Of a DNA stretch of 64,000 nt, positions 34,448-47,800 are shown in pieces. The DNA comes from Gnetum montanum. Lineage: Eukaryota > Streptophyta > Gnetopsida > Gnetales > Gnetaceae. The notes beneath the pieces were generated by a model, which saw only the letters and a program-made list of their open reading frames with translations, made no database searches and had not been told where the DNA came from. The number at the start of each line of letters is the position of its first letter. The first letter of the stretch is position 1. Where the stretch lies: the NCBI GenBank assembly GCA_015680685.1, contig MNCI01015984.1, forward strand, positions 724,013-788,012, in the 5' to 3' direction. The position numbers and the translations under genes were made by a program.

Positions 34448-35690
34448 TAACCAAAAAGAGTTGATCCAAGAATTCAAACACATCAAACTAAGACATAGAG
34501 CATAACATAGAACTTGGTAGTGAGGTGAGGTGTGGTAGCATGGATGGAATGGAGAAGGTGGAATGGAATCCCGAATTGAGGTCATAAGAAGTTCCTTGTG
34601 GAGTTTGTGTTTAAAATGACCTAAGAAGATCCATCCTTAGTCCAGACCAAAACTAGCTGCTTTTAGTGACTTTGCATTGCCACTCTAATATGGATCCACC
34701 CCCTCAAGACACGAGAGTGTGGCCACAAAATAACCACCATTCCATAAAGAGAAGAAAATAGTAGGAAGTGAGAGAGGGCTTTAGTTAGAGGGAACCTTTA
34801 GGCATGGGTGCAGGTCTTTCTAGTTCCATAACTAGTGCTTGTAGCCTGTTTATTTATCTAAGGGGTGTGCTTTGAATTCCCATCATGTTTTTTTTTTGAA
34901 TTTTNNNNNNNNNNNNNNNNNNNNNNNNNNNNNNNNNNNNNNNNNNCACCATATAAAAACTTTATTTGACTTTTTAAACTGGTTGAAATAGAATGATAAG
35001 AAGATTATGAAAAACACTCAGGCACTCAAGCAAGTAGAAGAGTACAAAGAGCATTGAGTCCCCTTGAAGTCACACCCTCTACAAACCTTTGAATGCTTCC
35101 CAATTTCAAAACTACCAAGGTCGCCAATTGATTAAAAGCTTCTTTAATGGAAGGGACCTCAAATTCCCAAAACAAAGAAAACCATAGAGTTTATTGGATG
35201 GGTGGATGATGTGGACTCACTGCCTATTCCATGAAAAATAAACCATGTCATAGTTATTAGACATTAGAATTCAAGAATAGAAACTAGACATTGACAATCA
35301 CAACATTAAGCACAAGCCATCATCAGTAAACAACAATAGTGGCACTGTGTCTTGTGGTAATAAAGCACTTTTATTAGCAAAAATGGTGAAAAGTCACACT
35401 CAAACAAAAAAAAAGGTGAAATATATAAGAACATGTAAAATAATCAAGAAAGGTTCAAATATACTAATGATGGTGCAAAACAAAAAATGGCGAAAATGGA
35501 AGAATTTGAAAATAAAAAATTTGTAAAATAAATAACTTGTAAAATAAAAAATGTGGAAAACAAAAAGTAGAAAAACTAAGAAGCCATTTGGATTGTTAGC
35601 ACAAATGGCCATCTCCCCCATGACTAAGTTGGAAGGAGGAGATTCAAAAAATTGAATGCGATTGTCCATTCGTTGAGATGGTAGTTGCAT
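34448..35690 (-). other. element D region after INT, with assembly gap
   Basis: It holds the decayed C-terminal end of D integrase in its upper part and A-rich spacer below. N gap at 34905-34946. No intact frame. The A-rich stretch 35400-35580 contains repeated AAAATGG/TGTAAAATAA words. Confidence 0.5.
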
Positions 35691-38600
35691 TAGCTTGTCT
35701 TGGTTCTAGGAAGGGTTTCACTTGTTGGATGTTGACCAATTGCTTTTTATTTGGGCTCTAAGGTTTGTAAAATAACATGGCCCTAAAGAAAAATATTTGA
35801 TCAATTATATAAGGTCCCTCCCATAACGTTTGGAATTTGATCTTCTAGGGTACATGTGTGGGATTCCGATAAAGAACCTTATCTCCTGGTTGAAGTTTTA
35901 CCTTTTGTATTTTCAAGTCATGATGTTGCTTGTTAAATGCCTTATGCACCTCATTCAAAGATAGGGCCACCAATTGGTTTTCATCTAGGACATTGAGGTT
36001 GAACAATATTTCTTTCTGTGCTAGACTAAGGTTGAATTGGAAGCGTTGGAAGTTTTCTGTACACTAGCTCGTAGAGAGAATAGCCAATAAGAAGTTTTGA
36101 TGTTGAGCGGTAAGCCCAAAGGGCATAATTAAGTTTTGTATTCTAATCTTTTCTATATTTGCTAATGATCCATGTTAGGATTTTTGTGATCTCCTAGTTA
36201 GTTACCTCTACTTGATCGTTGGCTTGGGGGTGATAGGGTGTTAATTTATGTTCAACCCCCAAGCGTTGCATCAACTTTCTAAAAGTGGCACCTGTGAAAT
36301 GAGTTCCATTGTTAGAAATTAGCACATGTGGCATCCCAAACCTATTTACAACATTTTTTTGTATAAATCTAGCAACAATGGATGATGTACAATTAGTAAT
36401 AGTTGTTAATTTTTCCCACTTTGTGCAATAGTTGACCGCTACAATGATGTATGCATTTCCATTGGACATGGGTGTGATGGGACCCATGAAGTCAATGCCC
36501 CATATGTCAAAAGGATCCAATGGTTGAATCCATTGTTGAGGACCTTCCATTTGCACAGTCATCCCCCCATCTCGATGACAACGTTCACAAGATCAGATCA
36601 ATTGGTGTGCATCCCTGAGGATTATAGGCCAATAGCATCCTGAAGAACATGTAGTTGATTTGCATCAGGGACACACTAATGAACTAGGCCATCGACGCAC
36701 ACTTTGTAAAGGTATCCATTTATTTCTATGAAGTATTTGGCCTAATGAAGAAATTGTTGCTTCTTTCTAAAGTCAAGATCTTATGGCATTTCTTGAGTGA
36801 AAAGACAGATGAGGATGCCATTGTACCATGTTGGTTTTGCGAGCACTTAGTCATTGATTACTCCTATAAAGAGAAGTTCATCTAGAAATTGATCAAAGAG
36901 TGAGATTTCCTTTTCTTTGTTATCCCATCTTAATCGAGAGAGGTGGTCAACAACCACATTCTCAGTTCCTTTTCAATCTACCATTGTGAGATTGATTTTC
37001 TGCAAGATCACGAGCCACCATATGATAGGGGGGCTCACTATAAACTTGTTCATCAAGAAGTGGATGACACTGTGGTCTATGTGCACAAACACTTTATAAC
37101 CAAGCACATAGTGCTTGAACTTTTCTAGAGCATACACCACTACCATTAATTCTTTTTCCATGGTCATGTAATTCAATTGTGCATCCACAATGGTTAAGCT
37201 TGCGCAGTGGATGTAATATGGATGATTTTTATCATCCAACTACATAAGCATCGCTCCCAAGGTATAATTAGAAGCATCTATCATGATGTGAAATGGTCTA
37301 GACTAGTTTAGTGCTTGTAGAATTGGAGTTTCTACACGTTTTTCTTTCAACTATTAGAATGCATGTTTGCACTCCTTAGTCAAGATGTTTGCACTCCGTT
37401 GGTAGTAGTTAGTGTGTCCAAGGAATGATCAGACATCTTTAACTTTCTCTGGTTGACGTGTTATTCTGTAGATGATCCTTATCTTCTCTAGGTCTACCTC
37501 AATCCCTTTTTGTGAAATTCAGTGCCCCAATACAATGCCTTTTGGGACTATGAGATGACTTTTCTACTAGTTGAGTCGCAAATTTGTTTCCATACATATT
37601 TTTAGTACTTGCTCAAGGCAGTCTAAGGCTTGCTCAAATGTAGCTCCATAGGTGGAGAAGTCATCTATGAAGACTTCCATACCACTACAAATCTGCTGCT
37701 AAAAGATGCTAAGGACTAGGCATTGAAATGTTGTAGGAGTAGCGAATGACATCTTACAATATGCAAAAGTCCCCCGAGGACTTGTGAATGTTGTCTTGGC
37801 CTAATATTTTGGCGTAATTTGGATTTGGTTATAGCCACTATAACCATCGAAGAAGCTATAATAGCAATGCCCGGAGATAGTGTCCAACACTTGGTTCACA
37901 AATAGCAATGAAAAATGATCTTTAAATGTTGCCATGTTCAATAGCCTAAAGTTGATGTAGACCCATCACTTGCCACCTTTCTTTGGCACAATTATGAGTG
38001 GGCTAACCCACTCACTATCCATGATGGGATAGATGAACCCCACCTTGAGGAGTTGTTCTATTTCCTCCTTGATGATCTGCTTCAATTTGGGGTTTAGCCA
38101 TCTCTATGGCTATCTCCTTGGCTTCATGGATGGGTTAGTGTAAATGTGATGCTGGCATATCCTTGAATCGATTCCAGTTAGCTCGGGATATGACCAAGAA
38201 AAGGTTGTTGGCCATTTGTTAACCACATTTAACAAATTTTCTTTTTGTTCAGGAGCAAGTTTGGCATTGATTATGACCAGCTTACCATTGTTTAAGAATG
38301 CATACTTCATGTCAGTTGGTAGAGTTTTCAATTCTATGGGCTCATGTTTGAAGTTATCAGGGATTTCCAACTCTCCCCAATAGGTATCATCATCTTCATC
38401 ATTAAAGAGTTGGTGATGAACTTGCTTAAGTTCATCCATGCTTTCAACATAAGCACATGTTAGGCTCTCAGTTGGTTCCATGCATAATGTGTTGCTTCTC
38501 GAGTCAGCTATCAGCCACTGGGTGCCCTCTTGTTTTGTCACTGTTGCATACAAACACTTTTGAATATTTATTTCTTGTGCACAATAATTGCATGCTTTAA

Positions 38601-39027
38601 TGTATGTACTTTTGATGGACCAAATCATTTTCATGCAATTTCACTCATTATCACTGTACATGATGCATGGAATATGCTTTTTCTCTAGCCTTCCAAATTC
38701 ATTTTCCTTGGAGATCTCCAAGGAGAGATCCCTTATGCCCATTCGCGCATCAACTGTGCTTAACCAAGCTCTTCCCATAATGATGTGGAAGTTACCTTTG
38801 CAATTCTCAACCTTGATCACCAAAAAATCGGTAAGATAGAACCACCCACAAACTATGGTTACAATGTCCTCCACTAATCCTAAGGAAATAGTGAGTGATT
38901 GGTTTTCCAATTCTAAACAGATGTTGCTCTTCTTGAGAGGTGGTAGGTTTAAGGCCTTATACATGTCATGGGAGATGAGATTTACTTTGAAACTAGAATC
39001 AAGAAGAGCCTTGCATGGATTTCTCAT
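35691..39027 (-). pseudogene. Element D PR-RT-RNase H-integrase (Athila-like pol)
   Basis: Protease at 39027-38641 (LLDSSFKVNLISHDMY, then FHIIMGRAWL; DSS for DSG). RT starts near 38634 (TFSWSYPELTGIDSRICQHH) and has MEVFIDDFSTYG at about 37680-37655, the FxDD form typical of Athila. RNase H at 37239-36973 (MEKELMVVVYALEKFKHYV). Integrase at 36562-36194 (IWGIDFMGPITP, SNNGTHFTG where DNG is usual, YHPQANDQVEVTN) and on to about 35.7 kb (YALWAYRS). Many stops and shifts. No second RNase H, unlike element B. Confidence 0.88.
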
Positions 39028-39099
39028 GTCTAGCGATCTGCAAGTAAATGAGTGGACTTCCTGGGTTAGATCTTTTTATGGGAAGATTTCTAGCCTTGA

Positions 39100-40800
39100 T
39101 CTAATCAGAAATAGCATGAGTTAACATCATAGTGCAGATTTGGGGTGGTGTTTGGTTTGAAGGGCACTTAAAGGTGTTTGTGCAGAGAATGAGGGTGTTG
39201 GAGATGTAGGGCGGCTAGCTATAGGAGGTTGTGAGGGTTTAGTAGGACTATTGAGGTCAAAAAAGGATCATTTCCTAGATTGATTGTTCAAACCACATGC
39301 CTAAAAAGCCCAATGTGAATGTATAGCTCTCATGGCATTTCGTTGCTATGTCACTTTCTCTTTTATGTAGCTCTCCTTCCTCTTTGGTTATCTACTTAAT
39401 TAGCCTTTGGATCTGATGAGCTCTTAATTCAGATAATCTCCCTTGAGCATAAACCCCAAGAGTTCTTTTGGTTTCAGCTTTGAGCCCATCTATGATGTGG
39501 TGGAGTTTTTTCCTCTGAGAATATCCATGGCTAGGGCATCAGTGTAAGAGAGAATAATATCTACCCATGGTGGCACCCAAGGGTTCATGTGTTCCTTGTT
39601 TTTAGCCTTAGATTTGCCTTCTTAGGTTGGACACTTTGGAGTATGTTTGATACTTATTATTAAATAGTTCTAACATGGTACTTCATTAGTGAATGGATTC
39701 CGATTCTAAGGACTAGGACTACCTTTTAGCTTCCTTGATGACTGTCCTGGGGAAGAGCTTGAGTTTTTGCCAATCATATTCAATGTTTTGTAAGGCATAG
39801 GCATCATGGAAAGCTTGTAGATGTGTCTACGGATTAGAGTTGTATCCCCCCTCAAATTTTGGGATATTATTCATATCTAAGTGCTTGATCCTACTACTTT
39901 TCACATGCCTAGTTGGGATCTTTACTGCCTCTACAATGTTGAGCATGCTTTGAGTCGCCAACATAGGTTCATCATCATCATTGTCTTGATGACGCTGATG
40001 ATGGTTCCTGCCACCTCTGCATTCTTGATGACCTTGATAGTCATTGTTGTCTTGTTGATCATCTTCATCATGATTATTTTGACAGTGGCTTCTATAAGAA
40101 TTGGCAGATGAAGAGGAATGTTCAGAATCAGATGAAGAGGATGAAGATGAAGAGGAATGTTCAGAATCAGATGAAGAGGATGAAGAGGAAGGTGGACTAC
40201 CACTACCACCACCACCATGTCCGCCACTGCTTTTTTGCTCATTACAATCTCCATCCTTATATCCCTTGCCATTGTGATGTTTAATTGAGTCCTTACCTTG
40301 ATTGTCACTTTTTCCTGAACCTGGTTTATGAACAATGGATCATAGGTTTAGGGCCACACTCGCATTACCAATAACAAGGGATGGAGAATCTTTATGTTGA
40401 GAACCTTCAAAGGGAGGATCCTCATTGTTATCTTGATCTAGTAGGAATAAGGGATTAGTGAAATGTTTTTCCTTCGTAGCCTCATGGTGCTTCACCTCAT
40501 GTCAATCTCACTTGCATTGTGTTTCAGTGGGATGGTAGTCCCAAGTGTCATAACCATTCACAACATATTTCTCATGAAGATCTATATGCCCAACTTCTTA
40601 AGAGTTTGAAACAACATCCTGGGCACAGATCGATAGGGGGACAAGATGATGTTGCCCTCCATATCACACCATCGCAGTTGCTTATCCTAGTATACAATGA
40701 AGGTGAAATATGGTACATACTCATATGGATGAGTATATACCACTTTGCATTCCTGTGGGACTGGAAATTTGACATCCTCATGCCTATCGGAAGAAGACAT
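39100..40800 (-). pseudogene. Element D gag
   Basis: ATG at 40800 (MSSSDRHEDVKFPVP). The N-terminal part (VVYTHPYEYVPYFTF) matches the start of the gag in element G at 63.8 kb. A Ser/Asp/Glu-rich low-complexity stretch at about 40200-40080 contains a short internal tandem duplication. Then DDDEPMLATQSMLNIVEAV and LDMNNIPKFEGGYNS match element C gag. The remainder to about 39.1 kb is heavily interrupted. Confidence 0.75.
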
Positions 40801-40931
40801 TTTGTAACAAATAAAATAATCAATGTGCTTTGGTATTGAATGTCAATTGAGAGTGATGTTGACCTTGGGTTTGTCCAACAATATTAATAATATTCACTAA
40901 TCCTATATAGCACATGTTTCAACAAACAAAG

Positions 40932-40950
40932 TCCTCAACAATGACGCTAA
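40932..40950 (-). other. primer-binding site of element D
   Basis: TTAGCGTCATTGTTGAGGA on the - strand, close to the Athila PBS complementary to tRNA-Asp (TGGCGCCGTTGTCGGGG type). Confidence 0.7.
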
Positions 40951-40957
40951 CGATGAG

Positions 40958-41826
40958 TGATGAGGTACCCATATGTCCAACCATATGAATCACAAAGTGT
41001 TCACGTGCGATTCAATCGAATTCCATGGATGTTATAGTTTCTGATGCACTAGTCTTCTGAGAAGTAAATATTTTCCTAAGGTCGTTCATCGTCTTCCTAA
41101 TTACACTTGTGAAGTACAAAAGTATGGTTAAGTGAAATTGAGGTATATGATTTTTATCATTTTATGTTTTATGTTTTTGGGTGCTTGAAGAGAGAGAGAT
41201 AGAGTAATTTAATGACTAATCTAAATTAACTAACTAATTGGTCTCTAACTAATCCTAACATAAGCATCTGTTCCCACTTTTTGTACATGTCCTGAACCCA
41301 CATATCCACTGTTGGGTTACCAAGCGCTACGCTATTAAGCGCACCAAGTAATAACACTGTTAGAATTACCAAGCAAATACATGCTACGTTCAAAGAGGTC
41401 ATACTTATGTATTTAATCTATCTAGCTTATCTCGCTTAATTAGCTTAATTACTGAAAAAAATATTAAATAACTGGCTGAAAATATTAAATGCATAAATGA
41501 AACATTTAATTTATCTAGAATGTTGCAAGGCGTATTACAAAGTTTATCTTTATTGTTGCACACATTGTCGTGCTCAGGTACAATAGTGCTTGAATAAATA
41601 ATTGTGCACTCAATGACTCTTGTTGCAGGCACTCAAGAAAAATATTCTAACTTTTGAATAGACAAATTGCAAGAGCTCTGCTACTACTCGAAAAACTAGA
41701 TGCCATAAATGCAGCTAGTGAGCACGTATTTATAGGCCAAGACAGACCCCTGTGTCGATGCAACAGACTACATTGACGAACCCTTGTCAATGGGGCCCAG
41801 TTGACGCAACAAACCAGGTTTCATCA
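40958..41826 (-). repeat. 5' LTR of element D
   Basis: Starts TGATGAAACC on the - strand and ends at TGATGAGG (+) 40958. TATA CCTATAAATACG as in its partner. Followed by TTATG at 41827-41831. Confidence 0.88.
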
Positions 41827-41831
41827 TTATG

Positions 41832-42276
41832 CAAAAAATAATATATATATATATCATGACAATTTTTTAAATTGAGGGAGTTTGACATGAAACAAATTGA
41901 TTTTAGCTAAGAGGCCAACTATTAATCGTAGATCGGTAACACTAAATAATATTTTGTCTATAAGGCTCAAAGGAACCTTATTGGTATCTATAGGAGCTCA
42001 TAAAAAACATAATATTCTATCTATAAGAGCTCATAAAAAACATTATATTTGTATGATATTTGTATGAATGTAGAAATAGATGATCTTGGAACATCTTTGG
42101 TGTTATAGGCCAAAGAAGTAAGAAGTAGGAAATAGGTACAAAAAAAGGAAAGAGAAAATAGAAAAATAAAACTAAATTTAATTCATCCTATGCCATTGTT
42201 TAATTTTGAAAGTAGATAGATGCATGAACATAATATACAATCAACATTACAAGAAGACTGTCTTGGCCAAAATATA
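41832..42276. other. host DNA right of element D
   Basis: The first 130 bases (AAAAAATAATATATATAT ... GACATGAAACAAATTGATTTTAGC) repeat the sequence at 9985-10110, so element D landed in a locally duplicated stretch. The remainder is A-rich with a short GTATCTATAGGAGCTCATAAAAAACAT direct repeat near 41975-42040. No gene. Confidence 0.5.
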
Positions 42277-42281
42277 GATAT

Positions 42282-43151
42282 TGATGAAGCATCATGGTTT
42301 GGTTGTGTCAATGGGATCTTGTCAATGTGATTCCTTCAACGCAGGGTTTGACCTGTTGACGTGTACCCATCAACGGGGCACCCTGTTTTGCCTATATATG
42401 TATGCCTTTCACCACGTTTATGGAAATTCTTTTCATAAGTTGGGTGAAGCTCTAGTAGTTTTTCTTTTTGAAAATTAGAATGTTTTCTGAGTGCTTGTAG
42501 TAAGAGTCAAAGAGTGTACAGATCTTTATTCGAGTACTATTGTACTTGAGCATTGTAGTGTGTGTAGCAATAAAGACGAGCTTTTTGATAAACCTTACAA
42601 TAGTTTGAAATAGATTAATTGTTTCCTTTATACATTTAATATTTTAAGCAATTTCCTATGATGTTTTAAGTAATTAAGTAGTTAATTAATTAAGCTAGAT
42701 TAAACAACGATTAATTAAAGCACATAAGGACAACCACTTTGAGCATATATATAACGCTTGGTAATCCTAGTAATGCTTAATGTTTGGTAAGCCAATAGTG
42801 TTATACATGTTTAGGATGTGTACAACAAGTGGGAACATATGCTTATGTTAGGATTAGTTAAGTGTCAGCTAGTTAGATTACTTTAGCAATTAAATTACCT
42901 TATTCATTATTCTTTATTCTTAGGCAACTTAGAACATAAAAAGATAAAAATGATAAAAATCATATGCCTCAGTTATACTTAAACCATACCTTTGTACTCA
43001 CAAGTGTAACTGGGAAGACAATGATTGCAACAATTGATTCACTTCCTAGACTAGTGTACGTTAAAACTTAATAGTCCTTGTAATTCGACTAAATCATGCA
43101 TAACACTTGTGATTTATATGGTTGGGCGTAGGGTCTACTCATTGCTCATCA
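42282..43151 (+). repeat. LTR F1 (D-type), with PBS remnant
   Basis: 870 bp, TGATGAAGCA to GCTCATCA. GTCAAT/GTTGAC words upstream of CCTATATATGTATG. It is followed by TTAGTGCTGTTGCTGG, a decayed tRNA-Asp-type PBS. Confidence 0.75.
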
Positions 43152-43165
43152 TTAGTGCTGTTGCT

Positions 43166-44050
43166 GGTACCCTGACATTTAACCATACGAATCACAAGTG
43201 TTCACACACAATTTGGTTGAATTCTGTGGATGGGGCTAGTTGTGCATCTAGATCGTTAAGCATTGATCGTAGTTTGCTATCTTCTCATTTGGACTAGTGG
43301 TAGCTTTGTCATGTATGGTTTAGTCCAAGGTGAGACATGATTGTTGATGCTGTTTGACCTTATGCTACTTCTAATGATAATATAAAAATTAATTATTTAA
43401 TCTTAATTAACAATGAAAAGTAAAGTCTAAACTAGCCTATAGGCGATAAGTGCTTGTTTCCAACTTGCTATACACATCCTGAACCCACGTATCCACTACT
43501 AGGATTACCAAGCGTTACACTATTGGGTGACCCAAGCAATAACATTGTTGGGATTATCAAACAAACACATGTTTACATTCAAAATTAGTTGTGCTCATTC
43601 CTCCAATTGATTAATGTGCATGGAAACATAAATATTAACTAAGTACATGGAATGTAAATTACATTAAAAGGAAGTCTAGTTTAAGTCAAAGTGTTGCAAT
43701 GAATAAGAATCAATTTCGATCTTATTGTCGGAATGTGTCCAAGTACATTGCCACTCGAATAAGACGTCGTACAACTGACTTAGATCCACACTGCAGACAC
43801 TCACTGACTATTCTCTAAAACTATGGAATAAAACTGCAAAAGTTCACCTACTCTATTGAAAAAAGAATGTCAATACACAGTGGGAACATGCGTATTTATA
43901 GGCAAAAACAAACACTACATCGATGGGTACACATCAATGTGTCATTGTATGCATCAATAAGTATGCATTGATGGGTACATGTTGACGCAGTTGCATCAAG
44001 GCAATTGTGTTGACGCGATCTTGTTGATGCAACCTACTGATGCTTCATCA
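43166..44050 (-). repeat. LTR F2 (D-type), inverted relative to F1
   Basis: On the - strand it starts TGATGAAGCATCA and carries GTTGATG words and TATTTATAGG (TATA near 43890). Its far end stops at GGGTACC, about 13 bp short of the normal TCATCA. Flanking 5-mers of the F1-F2 pair are GATAT and TATAT. Confidence 0.75.
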
Positions 44051-44055
44051 TATAT

Positions 44056-44899
44056 ATATTATAAATGTATAACTAAGCTAGTTAAAAAAAGACCCCCCTA
44101 ATACATATAGCCATGGAGAAATTTAACAAAGTTGCAAGTGATTAGAAGAGTTAACCTTTTACCACCAAATTATAGTCAAACAATGAGTTAACCACTTATA
44201 AGGGAAGGTGGGTTGAAACTCAAAACATATACCAATATGATATTTTAAAAATTATAGAAAAAGAATTAAATATAGACATTAATAACAACGAGCTGTTAAT
44301 AAGACTTATTTAGAACCTCCAATTTTATAAGTTAATTATAAATGATATTAAATTATAAAATTATAATTTGATTATATGTCTTTGGAATAACTAGTGTTAA
44401 AAAATGGACATTAATTATAACTCTCTTCCAATTGGGTTACGTACACAGTACCATTGAGAAATACATTTCAATTATCTGGCATTATCTCTATTATTAAGGA
44501 AAAAGCAGTCATACTTGATGACTTTATCCTTAACAAAACTTCTGCTACTACTTCAAAGATTGTGGCAGAGGGATTTCTTTTACTGAGACATGGCGAAACA
44601 TATAGTTTTATTTCCTGAAAATTGAAAATATACAGAAACAAACTGAGTGAATAATACAGGTATCTAATAAATAGTTTCATAAATATACATATAAAATTAC
44701 TATCCAACCAAAATTCCGTCACTTCATCTACGGAAAGTTTCAATAATGCATGCCCTGTCAAGAAGGCACACACAGGACAATATCATGTTAATCTTCTTTG
44801 AAAATCCTCACCAGATAAATTTAATGGTATCCTTTTAAATCTATTCTCCAGATCTGCAAAACTGATCCACCAGAACCATTATTCATAATTTGACAATGC
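44056..44899 (-). other. 3' flank of the bS6-like gene
   Basis: A/T-rich sequence that includes a tRNA-related remnant near 44160-44210 (ACCACTTATAAGGGAAGGTG on the + strand) and presumably the 3' UTR of the bS6-like gene in its upper part. No reading frame supported. Confidence 0.4.
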
Positions 44900-47800
44900 T
44901 CAAACAAATTCGCTTGTAACTTCTCTGCTTTCCAAGTCCTCAATTTCCTCCTGTAAATCTTCTTCATCAGATTCAAATTCATCTTCATCAAACTCTTCGT
45001 CCCCCTCATCAGTAAAATCATCTTCATCTTCACCTTCGAAGTATGATTCTTCAAAGTCTTCATCTGATAATTTCACCTTCTGAACTTGATTGTTATCATT
45101 ATCATCACCGAACAACGAAGATATGTCATCATCATCAGCCACAAAAATCTCTGGAGGTGGAGGGCAATCTTGCACAATAGCTTTCTTCTCTTTGACTACC
45201 AAATGCCTGATTATCCTCTCGTCCTTTTCAAAAATGGTTGTTAAGGCATTTATATGCTCAGCTTGTATTTCAATATTCATCAAGATATAATGGGCTTTTT
45301 TGGCCTTTTGTATTTTATAAGCTAATTTCCGCATTCCCCAGTCGTTAAGCCTCCATATTTTGCCCCTCCGCTCCTCTACAAATTCTGCATATTGGAAGCA
45401 ATTACATTCAGCGCTTAAGTCTCTTTATAATTATATATGCAGATGAAATCAACAAAATAAGAATTACAATGCCTGAAAAGTGTTTTTTTTTTCAGCTTTT
45501 GATATTCAAAATGTTATATTGTGCAGTGTAATTACTGATATTCATTGCATTTCTTAGCTATCAATTAAGCTCTTAGGCATGGTCATGATAGTGTGCAGTG
45601 ATAGGGTACAACAGCATTAATACTTTTGCATACATGTGAAAATACATCCGGTACTTTCTCTGCAGTTAATCTCTCACCAACCAATTAGTGATTCTTTGTA
45701 TTTTGGGTGAAGGACAACATCAACATTTTAAACCAATATATTTATGACTATGCTCTTCTGCATAATGCCAGCTGCCTGTCCAACACCATTAGAAAAATAC
45801 TGAATTCTGGATAATGCCACATATATGCTATTGATTTTTAGAGTTTTCACCGATGTCAAAGTTAGTTGACTTGATAACAGATCTTGTTCTGGGATCGCTA
45901 TCAAGGACTTCGATGATCTTGCATTATTCGATCCAAGATGCTCATCCAGCATGAAGTTTGAGAAGTTAACATATTTCCAGAGAGAACTAAGGATTAAGTC
46001 TTAGGTTTCCGTGTACCACTTATTTTTGCTGCTTTCCACCTATTTCTGGACTTACTGTCATTAAAAATATCATTTTCTTAGATTTTATTATTTTTATCTA
46101 AAGAGCATCTACCACGTGTATGGTTGAAATTCAGCAACGAACCTCATAGAAAGCTTCATCCTAGAATTTTTATGTAATTTTCTTAAAAATATCAAACAGG
46201 TTTGGCAACAACTCAAGCATCATAAGGAGTAGAAATAAACAAGGCTTGGGAAAAATCTTCACATACTATGATGTTATATGATGATACATCTGAAAAATTA
46301 AAAAAGCAAGGGAATGGAATGAATTGGAAAAATGAGAAGCAGCTTGTTAGTATGATGTGATTTGCATCCTACAAGCTACAAGTTCAATCCCAATAGGCCA
46401 TGCTCTGGTATTCTGGAATTATCTAAAAGAAATGCTCGAACTGACATCCATCCCACAAATCCCTAGAGATAATGAAGTTGTTACAGGTTAACTTTAGAAC
46501 ACATAAGGGCTATGGGTAAACAAATAGAATGTTTGGAGTATAGCCCAACTCTCGGAACAATATCAAAATCAACATGCTTGTATGGCTCGATCCACATTTA
46601 TGCTTGCAATAAAATACCACTAAAAATAAAAAGGGCAATCGCACAAACCATTTATCATTGAAACAATTTCCTGAACTTCAGAAGCATACTTTTCATGAAT
46701 TAAATACACGATCTCACAATGACGAGCTGCAGAAAACGATCGTTAGTAAATCATAATTAACATGAGACAAATACTATCATAGCCTCAAATATAAAAGTAA
46801 TATTAATAACAAAATAACTAAATAGATGTCTGCCGTTACACCAGCTATACAACACAAATTAAAATTTAATAAAAGTTTATTCTAGTACATTTAGCATTTT
46901 ATTTAGGGTAGTATTATATAAACGCCTTGTCAGAATTAATTGATATTAGATGCAGCCTGTTTCACAGCCTGGCACTGTCTCAAGTCTTGTGTTTAACTTC
47001 CAACGTTGGCATACAAGTATATCACAAATGCTAGACTATCTAAGTTATGCTAAGTATAAAAGCTTTTTTCAATTCTCAAAAAGATTCCATTGAGAAAATG
47101 TCTTCTTGCACATTATAAGTGTCACCATGCTTAATTAGTCTGGAGTTTGTATTAATCAAGTTGTAACAAACAAAGTGATTAATAACCAGCAAAACCACAA
47201 AGCTTTAGATTTTATGGCAACCTAAAGATACAGCACTAGGGTTCAGTGTTTGTGTCAGACATACATGATAAGCTGTTTTAGTGTACCAAGAATCTTAAAT
47301 CAACATTAGAAATGGGAAAAGACATTTTTTTTAAAAAAAAACAATCTGCATAGTTAAAAAAAAAAGACTTTCCACATAAATGCAATAAGCCAATTACTCT
47401 GCTGTTTTTGTATGGCGCTTTCCAGTTGAAGGTCTAGAGCACTGACCAACTCCTCTGCACAGGACAAAATAGAACAGAATCTGTTAATTTCCTTAAACAT
47501 TTTTAGTTTCATATTACTTAAGCCTGATAAATACCACTACATTTTTTAAAAACTGAAATTGTCGCAAACATATTGCTAATGTAAAGAAATATATAAAATT
47601 TCAAAATCTTGCTGTCAATTCCCCCCACAATGGTATATTTGGTTATTGAAGGTATCATTAACTTTTGAAATACAAATTCCATTATTTCAACTTAGTACAT
47701 CATACATACAAATCAGACCTGAAACATACCATCAAAAATGTCTGCAAATTCTGGAATGCTTGAGGAACTCTTCTCATCTGACTGCATTTAAGCAATATGA

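Larger units (their letters stand above)
10260..41826 (-). mobile_element. Element D: Athila-like LTR retrotransposon, carrying three nested insertions
   Basis: It is bounded by LTRs of about 870 bp (10260-11130 and 40958-41826) that end TGATGA/TCATCA, with identical TTATG target duplications. In - strand order it holds the 5' LTR, PBS, gag, PR-RT-RH-INT, a second internal promoter, an accessory ORF and the 3' LTR. Subtracting the E2 insertion leaves about 12.2 kb of its own sequence, a normal size for Athila-group elements. Gag and accessory ORF are homologous to those of element C. All coding parts carry many stops and shifts, so the copy is old. Confidence 0.9.

Noticed and set aside
34905-34946. 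Run of N as a biological feature
   Set aside because: It is an assembly gap of nominal length; nothing can be said of its content.
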